From contig SKZJ01000080.1 in NCBI GenBank assembly GCA_007127425.1, forward strand, positions 1-9,501: DNA of 9,501 nucleotides, in the 5' to 3' direction. Shown here piece after piece: positions 1 through 6,473 of this stretch. How positions within the stretch are numbered: position 1 is the first letter of the stretch; each line of letters opens with the position of its first letter. The stretch comes from Wenzhouxiangella sp. (GTDB lineage: Bacteria > Pseudomonadota > Gammaproteobacteria > Xanthomonadales > Wenzhouxiangellaceae). Below the pieces are notes generated by a model, which saw only the letters and a list, made by a program, of their open reading frames with translations, was not told the DNA's origin and searched no databases. Both the position numbers and the translations under genes were made by a program.

Positions 1-1
1 A

Positions 2-118
2 CAACACGAGATCGACCATCTGGACGGCAAGGTGTTCGTCGACTACCTCTCGCCGCTCAAGCGGCGCATGGTCGAGAAAAAGCTGCTCAAGCAGCAGCGC
101 GAAAAGGCGACAGCTTAG
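2..118 (+). CDS. def: Peptide deformylase, C-terminal fragment (5' end outside window)
   Basis: Peptide deformylase removes the formyl group from the N-terminal methionine of new proteins in the cytosol. The 38 visible residues open with [20 protein letters not shown]. This contains the HExxH metal-binding motif (HEIDH), which in the family supplies two histidine ligands and the catalytic glutamate, followed by the usual hydrophobic 'G-x-x-F-x-D-x-L' segment. The end is a Lys/Arg/Gln-rich helix that stops at TAG 116-118. The reading frame is open to the window edge, so the Gly and Cys motifs upstream are not visible. The next gene, fmt, starts 48 bp downstream, and def-fmt is a very common bacterial pair because the two enzymes remove and add the same formyl group. 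Identification is firm for such a short fragment. Confidence 0.93.
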   Translation, partial: QHEIDHLDGKVFVDYLSPLKRRMVEKKLLKQQREKATA

Positions 119-166
119 TGCACGCAGCACCTGAACGTTATCGCATCAGTCGCGTGGTCCACTAGC

Positions 167-1090
167 GTGCGTATCGTGTTTGCCGGCACGCCGGATTTTG
201 CGGTGCCGGCCTTGCAGGCGTTGATCGGGCATTCCCGGTGGCATCCCGTGGCGGTGTTTACCCAGCCCGACCGGCCGGCTGGCCGCGGTCGCAAGTTGAA
301 GTTCGGCCCGGTCAAACAGGTGGCCGTCGACGCCGGCATCGATGTATTCCAGCCCAGCTCCCTCAAGACGCCCGAGTCACAGGCTGCCCTGGCCGATCTG
401 CAGCCCGATTTGCTGGTGACTGCCGCCTACGGCCTGCTGTTGCCCGCGGCCGTGCTCGAGTTGCCGAGACACGGCTGCTGGAACCTGCACGCCTCGCTAC
501 TACCGCGCTGGCGTGGTGCCAGCCCCATCAACCAGGCGGTCATTTCCGGCGACAGGGAGACCGGCATCTCGTTGATGCAGATGGATGAGGGACTTGATAC
601 CGGACCGGTGATCATGAAGACTGCGACTGCCATCGGCCCGGAAGAAACCGCCGGCGAGTTGCATGACCGACTGGCCCCGCTCGCTGCCGAATTGCTGGTC
701 GAAGCCCTGGAACGGCTCGAGGCCGGTGCTCTTCCCGAACTGGAAGTGCAGGACGATGGCCTGGCCACGCACGCCCCCCTGATCCGCAAGTCCGATGCGC
801 AACTGGACTGGCACCGGCCGGCCGGGCAATTGGCCCGCATGGTGCGCGGCTACCACCCCTGGCCAGTCGCGTTTGCCGAACTTGAAGGCATCGACTTTCG
901 CATCCACCGGGCCCGGGCCGTTGCCGGCAGTGGTGGCGCGCCGGGAACGCTGGTGCGCAATCATGCCGACCGTGACGTGGTTGCCGTGGCCTGCGGCGAG
1001 GGCACGCTGGAGATCCTCGAACTGCAGGCGGCCGGACGCAAGCGAGTGACGGCGAGAGACTGGCTCAACGCGCATCCGGACTGGACGTGA
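167..1090 (+). CDS. fmt: Methionyl-tRNA formyltransferase Fmt
   Basis: Fmt formylates Met-tRNA(fMet) using 10-formyl-tetrahydrofolate, preparing it for translation initiation in the cytosol. The 307-residue product matches the usual length (about 310). It begins MRIVFAGTPDFAVPAL and carries VFTQPDRPAGRGRKL (about 30-44), the tRNA acceptor-recognition loop of the family. The catalytic signature is WNLHASLLPRWRGASPI at 105-121, with N106 and H108, and the catalytic aspartate lies in GLDTG (D144). The C-terminal OB-like domain (about 205-307) includes the family's NPWP-like segment as YHPWPVAF. The start is GTG at 167: the frame runs back to the def stop with no ATG or other GTG, and MRIVFAGTPDF aligns with the family N-terminus. 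No convincing Shine-Dalgarno is visible, suggesting coupling to def or weak initiation. The stop overlaps the rsmB start as GTGA. Confidence 0.98.
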   Translation: MRIVFAGTPDFAVPALQALIGHSRWHPVAVFTQPDRPAGRGRKLKFGPVKQVAVDAGIDVFQPSSLKTPESQAALADLQPDLLVTAAYGLLLPAAVLELPRHGCWNLHASLLPRWRGASPINQAVISGDRETGISLMQMDEGLDTGPVIMKTATAIGPEETAGELHDRLAPLAAELLVEALERLEAGALPELEVQDDGLATHAPLIRKSDAQLDWHRPAGQLARMVRGYHPWPVAFAELEGIDFRIHRARAVAGSGGAPGTLVRNHADRDVVAVACGEGTLEILELQAAGRKRVTARDWLNAHPDWT

Positions 1091-2400
1091 GACCGAAGAC
1101 GGGCTCGCAACCACGGTGGCTGTCGGCGCAGGCGTGCCAGGCGGTGCTGGACCGGGGGCGGGCGCTGGATGAGGCGCTGGCAGCCCTGCTGTCTGATTTC
1201 GACGACGGGCGTGACCGGGCCCTGACGCGGCGATTGGCGCACGGCGTGTTGCGCGATTGGCCGGCGCTCGACAGCATGATTCGCCAGTTGGTCGAGCGCC
1301 CACTCGGCAAGGGCGATCGTCCGATTCACTTTCTTCTGGCCGTGGCGCTGCATGAACTGCGCGATGGGCGCGAACCGGATCATGCCGTCGTGCACGTCGC
1401 CGTCGAGGCCGCGGGCGCGTTCCGCGGCGGACGCCTGCGTGGCCTGGTCAACGCGGTATTGCGCAACTTTTTGCGGCGGCGCGAGGTGCTGGAAGCCTCC
1501 GTTGCCGAGGATCCAGTGCTGGCTTCAGGTTATCCGCGCTGGCTGATCGACCGGATCACGGCCGACTGGCCCGAGCAGGGTGAGGCCATTCTGGCTGCCG
1601 GTAATGCCGTTCCGCCGCTGTGGCTGCGCGTCAATCGTCGCCGCTGGTCGCGTGACCAGGCCCTGGCTGCGCTCGAGGCCGCCGGGTTCGTCGCTCGCGC
1701 GCCGGCCCACTTTACCGATGCGCTGGTGCTGGAAGACCGAGCCCGGGTCAGCGACCTGCCGGGCTTCGCCGACGGTGCGCTGTCGGTTCAGGACGGCGCC
1801 GCCCAACTGGTGGTCGAGGAACTGGAACTGGCTGATGGCCTGCGTGTGCTCGATGCCTGCGCCGCCCCCGGCGGAAAAAGCGCGCACATGCTGGAACGAG
1901 CGGATATCGACCTGACCGCGCTGGATATCGATGCCGATCGGCTGGCCCGCGTGGAGGAGAACCTGCAACGCATCCGCCTCAACGCGCGACTCCAGACCGG
2001 CAATGCCGCCGATCCGGAGGCCTGGTGGGACGGCCGACGTTTCGACCGCATCCTGGTTGATGCCCCCTGTTCGGCCACCGGCGTGATTCGCCGCCACCCC
2101 GACATTCGATGGTTGCGGCGTGCCTCCGACGTGGAGACGCTGGTTGCAACCCAGCGCGCCATGCTCGATGCACTGTGGCCGCTGCTCGAGCCCGGCGGTA
2201 TCCTTGTCTACGCTACCTGCTCGGTGCTGGTGGCGGAGAATGCCGGACAGATCCAATCATTCCTGGAGCGCCATGCCGATGCCCGCGTCATCGATCATCC
2301 CGAGCTGCCCGGCCGTGCTGTCGGTCCCGGGCGCCAGTTGTTGCCCGGCGATGAGGATTGCGACGGCTTTTATTGTCTTGCTGCTCGTCGCCTGCAGTAG
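1087..2400 (+). CDS. rsmB: 16S rRNA (cytosine-967 C5)-methyltransferase RsmB (Sun/Fmu)
   Basis: RsmB transfers a methyl group from S-adenosylmethionine to C967 (E. coli numbering) of 16S rRNA. The 437-residue protein is close to the E. coli length of 429. An N-terminal NusB-like RNA-binding domain (about 8-150) contains HFLLAVALHEL and LRGLVNAVLRNFLRR. The Rossmann methyltransferase domain has motif I LDACAAPGGKSAHMLE (255-270) for SAM binding and motif IV VDAPCSATGVIRRHPDIRW, with C328. Motif VI is YATCS, with C378, the residue expected to be the catalytic nucleophile; C328 helps release the product. The C-terminus (LLPGDEDCDGFYCLAARRL) is typical. The GTG start at 1087 overlaps the fmt stop by four bases, which suggests translational coupling. 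The last 50 bases also encode the start of the next gene in another frame. Confidence 0.97.
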   Translation: MRPKTGSQPRWLSAQACQAVLDRGRALDEALAALLSDFDDGRDRALTRRLAHGVLRDWPALDSMIRQLVERPLGKGDRPIHFLLAVALHELRDGREPDHAVVHVAVEAAGAFRGGRLRGLVNAVLRNFLRRREVLEASVAEDPVLASGYPRWLIDRITADWPEQGEAILAAGNAVPPLWLRVNRRRWSRDQALAALEAAGFVARAPAHFTDALVLEDRARVSDLPGFADGALSVQDGAAQLVVEELELADGLRVLDACAAPGGKSAHMLERADIDLTALDIDADRLARVEENLQRIRLNARLQTGNAADPEAWWDGRRFDRILVDAPCSATGVIRRHPDIRWLRRASDVETLVATQRAMLDALWPLLEPGGILVYATCSVLVAENAGQIQSFLERHADARVIDHPELPGRAVGPGRQLLPGDEDCDGFYCLAARRLQ

Positions 2401-2920
2401 CGAGACCGGGCGCGAGTGGCAGATCGATCTGGTCGAGCCCCGCCTGGAACGCGATGCCGAGGGTTACGATCTGGTTGCCGGCATCCGCTTCGAACCCAGC
2501 CCGGCGATGATCGAGGCGCTCGAGCGCGGCGTGACGCTCACCGTCGCGGTGCAGACTCGCGCGACCGGCGGACCGGTGTTCATGCCTGGCTTCGATCGCA
2601 TACGCAAGCACCGACTCGAGATCAGCTACTTGCCCTTGAGCCGCCACTACCAGCTCGTCTACCTGCGCGACGATAGCCACAGCAGTTACCCGCGCCTGAA
2701 CATGCTGCTCAACGCGCTGGAGGAGCCGCAACCGTGGTCGGTCAAGCTCGAAGATGACGAGCTTGAGCGTGGGCCCTGGCGGGTCCAGGCCCGCGCCGAA
2801 CTGGATCGCTCGCGGCTGCCTTCGCCGATGCGACTGCCGTCCTGGTTCGATCCGCAATGGCGCTTGCGCAGCAAGTGGCAGGAATGGTCGACCGCCGGAG
2901 TTGAAAACGATGCCCCGTAA
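2351..2920 (+). CDS. DUF4390-type lipoprotein of unknown function
   Basis: Predicted product of 189 residues. The start at ATG 2351 gives a short lipoprotein signal peptide, MRIATAFIVLLLVAC, with the lipobox LVAC and acylation at C15, followed by Ser-Ser; the mature protein is therefore probably anchored in the outer or inner membrane facing the periplasm. The mature part resembles the DUF4390 family that I recall sitting between rsmB and an NtrY-like kinase in related genomes. It is mostly beta-like, with a basic/aromatic stretch around RKHRLEISYLPLSRHYQLVYL and a conserved-looking WSVKLEDDELERGPWRVQARAELD segment before SWFDPQWRLRSKW near the end. Family assignment is from memory of context and pattern, and no biochemical role is known to me. 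The gene overlaps rsmB by 50 bp in a different frame and the kinase gene by 11 bp. No good Shine-Dalgarno precedes 2351; in-frame ATGs near 2273 exist but would bury the signal peptide, so 2351 is preferred. Confidence 0.85.
   Translation: MRIATAFIVLLLVACSSETGREWQIDLVEPRLERDAEGYDLVAGIRFEPSPAMIEALERGVTLTVAVQTRATGGPVFMPGFDRIRKHRLEISYLPLSRHYQLVYLRDDSHSSYPRLNMLLNALEEPQPWSVKLEDDELERGPWRVQARAELDRSRLPSPMRLPSWFDPQWRLRSKWQEWSTAGVENDAP
2897..2900 (+). promoter_or_regulatory. Shine-Dalgarno site for the NtrY-like kinase
   Basis: GGAG lies nine bases before ATG 2910, inside the end of the lipoprotein gene. It supports 2910 as the start rather than the upstream in-frame ATG at 2754: translation from 2754 would read antisense-free but low-complexity out-of-frame lipoprotein sequence, whereas MPRKTGWRRVLRAIPL at 2910 leads straight into the first membrane helix. 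Confidence 0.6.
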
Positions 2921-5042
2921 AACCGGTTGGCGAAGGGTGCTGCGGGCCATCCCGCTGACGGCCGTCCTGATCGTCCTGCTCGGCTCGCTTTACCTGGTCT
3001 CTTCGGTTGAGCAGGAGGCCACCCAGCTCGGTCGCCTGGCCATGTGGATCATCGTGCTGACCGGTATTTCGGTGCTGATCCTGCTGGCGGTGATCATCGG
3101 TCGGCTGGTCAAGCTGATCCAGCGTCTGCGCGCAGGCGAGGTGGGTGCCCGGCTTACTGCCCGGCTGGTGGCGGTCTTTGTCGCGCTCACCCTGCCTCCG
3201 GTCGTCGTGCTCTACCTGTTCGCCATCCAGTTCATGACCGACACCATCGACGGCTGGATGGACGTGGAGGCCGAACAGGCGCTGGCCGATTCCATCGAGT
3301 TGGGTCAGATGTTCATGGACATCAGAACCCGCGAGGTACGCGGCCAGATCACCCGCCTGGCCGAGCGCCTGGACCTGTCCGACGACGACCGCCTGTTCGG
3401 CCAGCTCTTGCGCCAGGTCAGTTCGGCCGGTCCGACCGAGCTGACGGTGCTGGACGGCGGCGGCCGGGCAGAGGTCATGGTCAGCATCGACCCCGGGCAG
3501 CTGGTCGCCGATCGCCCCAACGACTTTGCCCTGGTGCAGGCACTGCAGAACCAGGAGTACGCGGCTGCCGAGCCGACCGAGGGGGGGATCCAGATTCGGG
3601 TGCTGCGTCGGCTCGGCGCGCCCCTGCTGGGTGGCGAGCCGCTGGTGCTGCAGGCGATTTATCCCCTGCCCGACGACTTCAGCCACCTGGCCGGCAATAT
3701 CGAACAGGCCTATTTTCGCTACCAGAACGTCACCTACCTGCGCAATCGCCTGCAGCAGAGCCTGATCCTGATCCTCTCGCTGGTGCTCTTGCTGACCGTG
3801 CTGCTGGCCATGCTGCTGGCGTTCAACGCCGCCCGTCGCCTGACCCAGCCGATCCGTGAGCTGGCCGAGGCCACCGAAGAGATTGCCGCCGGCCGTTTCC
3901 CCGGCGACCTGGCGGTCACCACCCGTGACGAGCTCGGTTTCCTGGTCGGTTCGTTCAACACGATGAAGCGTGAACTGGCAGCCAGCCGAACTGAGCTGGA
4001 AGCGCAACGGCGTTACCTCGAGATCGTGCTGGGGCGGCTTTCGGCCGGGGTCCTCGCGATCGACGCGGACGGGGGGATCAGCGCCTTCAATGATTCGGCC
4101 GTGGGTATTCTCGGCCTGGATGCAGCCGACGTGCGGGGCAAGACAGTCGAGGCACTGGCGCGCGTGCGGCCCGATCTCGAACCGCTCTTTACCATGATTG
4201 CCGAGCGTCACGCCGTGCCCGGGGCCGACTGGCGACGGGAGATCAAGCTCGGGACCCCCGAACGACCGCTGGTGCTGGTCTGTCGCGGCTCCGATCTGCC
4301 CGCCGAGGCGGGGGGGCATGTCGTCGTGTTCGACGACGTCACCGTGCTCGACCAGGCGCAGCGCGAGGCGGCCTGGGGCGAGGTGGCCCGGCGGCTGGCC
4401 CACGAGGTCAAGAATCCCTTGACACCCATCCAGCTGGCCGCGGAGCGACTGGCCTACAAACTCGAGCCGGGCCTGCCCGACGAGCAGCGCCAACTGTTGA
4501 CCAAGGCCACCGGCACGATTCGCGCCCAGGTCGATGCACTCAAACGCCTGGTCGACAGTTTCGGCGACTACGCCCGTCCGAGCGGGCTGAACGTCGAGTC
4601 GATTCACCCCGGCAAGCTGGTTGGGGAAGTGGTCGATCTGTATGCCAGCGGTAATATGCCGATCGACTTCGAGGTCGATGTCGACGACGATGTCGACGAC
4701 ATCCAGGCCGATGCCGGTCGTCTGCGCCAGGTGTTGCTCAACCTGGTACGCAACGCACAGGAAGCCCACCCGGAAGGCCAGCCCCATATCCGGGTCCGTA
4801 TCTGTCGGCAGGGTCGCGAGGAGCATGATGGCGTCCTCATCAGCCTGACTGACGACGGCCCCGGATTCGCCCCGGAAGTGCTGGAGCGCATTTTCGAGCC
4901 CTACGTGACGACCAAGCCGCGTGGCTCCGGACTGGGCCTGGCCATCGTGCGTCGAACCATCGACGAGCACGGTGGTGAGATCGAGGTGTCGAATCCACCA
5001 AGTGGTGGTGCCGAGGTCCGCATCTGGCTGCCGCGCGGATGA
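2910..5042 (+). CDS. ntrY: NtrY-like membrane sensor histidine kinase
   Basis: Sensor kinase of 710 residues that should autophosphorylate on histidine and pass the phosphate to the NtrX-like regulator encoded next. Hydrophobic segments are visible at about 14-31, 44-66, 84-108 and 284-306, the usual NtrY arrangement. A region of about 175 residues between the third and fourth (110-283) is predicted to be extracytoplasmic. A HAMP linker follows (about 304-357, LTQPIRELAEATEEIAAGRF), then a PAS-like domain (about 370-475). The phosphoacceptor motif is LAHEVKNPLTPIQLAAERL with H498. The ATP-binding domain has the N box (NLVRNAQEA, N615), G1 (DDGPGF, D648/D649) and G2 (GSGLGLAI, 672-679), so all catalytic boxes look intact. 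The first codons overlap the lipoprotein gene by 11 bp. The signal sensed is unknown. Nitrogen or redox control is reported for NtrY elsewhere; here adjacency to trkA-trkH is the only local clue. The symbol means family membership, not proven nitrogen regulation. Confidence 0.93.
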   Translation: MPRKTGWRRVLRAIPLTAVLIVLLGSLYLVSSVEQEATQLGRLAMWIIVLTGISVLILLAVIIGRLVKLIQRLRAGEVGARLTARLVAVFVALTLPPVVVLYLFAIQFMTDTIDGWMDVEAEQALADSIELGQMFMDIRTREVRGQITRLAERLDLSDDDRLFGQLLRQVSSAGPTELTVLDGGGRAEVMVSIDPGQLVADRPNDFALVQALQNQEYAAAEPTEGGIQIRVLRRLGAPLLGGEPLVLQAIYPLPDDFSHLAGNIEQAYFRYQNVTYLRNRLQQSLILILSLVLLLTVLLAMLLAFNAARRLTQPIRELAEATEEIAAGRFPGDLAVTTRDELGFLVGSFNTMKRELAASRTELEAQRRYLEIVLGRLSAGVLAIDADGGISAFNDSAVGILGLDAADVRGKTVEALARVRPDLEPLFTMIAERHAVPGADWRREIKLGTPERPLVLVCRGSDLPAEAGGHVVVFDDVTVLDQAQREAAWGEVARRLAHEVKNPLTPIQLAAERLAYKLEPGLPDEQRQLLTKATGTIRAQVDALKRLVDSFGDYARPSGLNVESIHPGKLVGEVVDLYASGNMPIDFEVDVDDDVDDIQADAGRLRQVLLNLVRNAQEAHPEGQPHIRVRICRQGREEHDGVLISLTDDGPGFAPEVLERIFEPYVTTKPRGSGLGLAIVRRTIDEHGGEIEVSNPPSGGAEVRIWLPRG
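4677..4700 (+). repeat. Perfect 12-bp tandem duplication inside the kinase gene
   Basis: GATGTCGACGAC occurs twice in direct succession, encoding Asp-Val-Asp-Asp twice (residues 590-597), just upstream of the N box. As far as I can align from memory, the segment is the usual length for NtrY kinases, so this may be convergence of acidic codons rather than an insertion. Each unit also contains the palindrome GTCGAC. Confidence 0.7.
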
Positions 5043-5111
5043 TCCGTTCGGGCCTGGAGGACTGCGCTATGCTGTGGCAACTCCACCGGCAGCCGTGAAA
5101 CAATAACCAAC
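5043..5111 (+). promoter_or_regulatory. 69-bp kinase-regulator gap with a weak promoter candidate
   Basis: This is the second-largest gap in the window. TATGCT at 5068-5073 resembles a sigma-70 -10 box, about 39 bases before the ATG at 5112. No good -35 box lies 16-18 bases upstream (that stretch reads CGTTCG), and there is no proper extended -10. No clear Shine-Dalgarno precedes 5112 either; the leader ends GTGAAACAATAACCAAC and is unusually A-rich for this window. It could provide a separate start for the regulator and trk genes, but the evidence is thin. Confidence 0.22.
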
Positions 5112-6452
5112 ATGTCCGCAGCCCGCATTCTCATCGTCGATGACGAACCCGATATCCGTGAACTCATCGGCGACATCCTGACCGACGAGGGTCATGACGT
5201 CGTCAGTGCCGCCGATGCCGCCAGCGCGCGCGAAGCGCGCTCGCAGCAGGCGCCCGACATGATCCTGCTCGATGTGTGGATGCCCGATACCGACGGCGTC
5301 AGCCTCCTCAGGGAATGGCGCGACTCCGGTACGCTCGATTGTCCGGTGGTGATGATTTCCGGACATGGGTCAGTGGAAACCGCCGTCGAGGCCACCCGGT
5401 TGGGCGCTTTCGATTTCATCGAGAAACCGGTTTCCATGGCGCGGTTGATGGTCACCATCGAGAATGCGCTCGAGGCCGGTCGCCTCAAACGCGAGAATGC
5501 CGATTTGCGACGGCAGCGTCCCGCGGTACTCGAGCCGATAGGGCGCTCACAGGCGGTCCAGCAACTGCGCCAGCGCCTGGAGCGCGTGGCGGCCCATGAT
5601 GCGTCGGTACTCGTTACCGGCGAGCCCGGCGTGGGCAAGCAGGAGGCGGCGCGCTGGATTCATGCCCATTCGAAGCGTGCCGAGGGCCCGTTTGTCAGTG
5701 CCGCAACGCGCATCGACGGCGACTCCTGGGAGGGACTGCTCATCGGCGAGGGCGGCCTGCTGGCCGAGGCCCAGGGGGGCGTTCTGTGCATCGATGACGT
5801 CTCGCGCCTCGATCGTGCCGGGCAGACCACCCTGCTCAAGGTGCTCGAGAGCGGTCGGCTCGATCCCGATCGACCCGACAGCCCGGCGCTGGATGTCCGA
5901 CTGATTGCCGGCACCAGCCAGCCACTGGAGAAACAGGTGCGCGACGGGCGGTTTGACGAAGCGCTGTTCTACCAACTCAATGTACTGCCCCTGCAGGTTC
6001 CGCCGCTCAGGGAACGCCAGGAAGATGTACCCGATCTGGTCCGCTTCTACGCCGAGTACTTTCCCAGCCGTGCCGGCACGCCTTACCGTCACTTTCCGGT
6101 CGCCGCGCAGAACCGGCTGCGCCAGTATCACTGGCCGGGCAACCTGCGCGAGTTGAAGAACCTTGTCCAGCGCCTGCTGATCCTCGGCGGATCCGAGGAG
6201 GTGAGCGTGGCGGAGGTTGAGGAAGCACTCGCGCAGTCCGATACCGGTGAGACGGTCGGCGATCAGAAAGTGCCGGCATTGTTCAATATGCCCCTGCGCG
6301 ATGCGCGTGAAGAGTTCGAGCGTCAGTACCTGACCTTCAAGCTGCAGTCGGTCGAAGGCAGTGTCGGTCGCCTGGCCGAGGTGGTGGAAATGGAACGTAC
6401 TCACCTGTACCGCAAGCTCAAGCAACTGGGAATCGACCCCAAGCAGGTCTGA
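5112..6452 (+). CDS. ntrX: NtrX-like response regulator with degenerate AAA+ domain
   Basis: Response regulator of 446 residues, the presumed partner of the kinase upstream. The receiver domain (about 5-120) has the acidic pair D10/D11, phosphoacceptor D54 (ILLDVWMPDTDG), S83 and K106 (FIEKP), so phosphorylation looks possible. The central AAA+ region (about 140-360) keeps Walker A (GEPGVGKQ, K176), a PPLRER segment (297-302) and the sensor II motif WPGNLREL (341-348). However, the GAFTGA loop between Walker A and B is absent, with this interval about 13 residues shorter than in NtrC-type activators. Walker B reads CIDD (D228, D229) instead of the usual DE, and the expected arginine-finger positions hold D282 and Q288. 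The C-terminus (about 395-446) is a Fis-type helix-turn-helix, GRLAEVVEMERTHLYRKLK. It is therefore probably a DNA-binding regulator that does not activate sigma-54 polymerase, perhaps a repressor or sigma-70 regulator. Start at ATG 5112, where SAARILIVDDEPD begins the receiver fold. Confidence 0.92.
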   Translation: MSAARILIVDDEPDIRELIGDILTDEGHDVVSAADAASAREARSQQAPDMILLDVWMPDTDGVSLLREWRDSGTLDCPVVMISGHGSVETAVEATRLGAFDFIEKPVSMARLMVTIENALEAGRLKRENADLRRQRPAVLEPIGRSQAVQQLRQRLERVAAHDASVLVTGEPGVGKQEAARWIHAHSKRAEGPFVSAATRIDGDSWEGLLIGEGGLLAEAQGGVLCIDDVSRLDRAGQTTLLKVLESGRLDPDRPDSPALDVRLIAGTSQPLEKQVRDGRFDEALFYQLNVLPLQVPPLRERQEDVPDLVRFYAEYFPSRAGTPYRHFPVAAQNRLRQYHWPGNLRELKNLVQRLLILGGSEEVSVAEVEEALAQSDTGETVGDQKVPALFNMPLRDAREEFERQYLTFKLQSVEGSVGRLAEVVEMERTHLYRKLKQLGIDPKQV

Positions 6453-6457
6453 ACCTA

Positions 6458-6463
6458 GAGGGG
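6458..6463 (+). promoter_or_regulatory. Shine-Dalgarno site for trkA
   Basis: GAGGGG ends ten bases before ATG 6474 in the 21-bp gap after the regulator's stop. It is the strongest ribosome-binding site in the window, so trkA is likely translated independently although it is probably cotranscribed with the genes upstream. Confidence 0.65.
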
Positions 6464-6473
6464 AATGTAAACG

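Noticed and set aside
119..166. Promoter or regulatory element between def and fmt
   Set aside because: The 48-bp gap has no convincing -10/-35 pair, hairpin or Shine-Dalgarno; I see nothing supportable in it.
2120..2350. N-terminal extension of the lipoprotein within rsmB
   Set aside because: The added residues are Cys/Ser/Pro-rich out-of-frame rsmB sequence and would bury the lipobox signal peptide that begins naturally at ATG 2351.
2754..2909. N-terminal extension of the kinase to an upstream ATG at 2754
   Set aside because: The extra 52 residues lie entirely within the lipoprotein gene in another frame, look unlike kinase sequence, and lack a Shine-Dalgarno. ATG 2910 has GGAG nine bases upstream and leads into the first membrane helix.
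2742..4970. 742-codon open frame on the - strand opposite the kinase gene
   Set aside because: It is a mirror of a high-GC coding region. The translation is rich in Gln, His, Gly and Asp with no recognisable domain, while the + strand frame carries every kinase motif.
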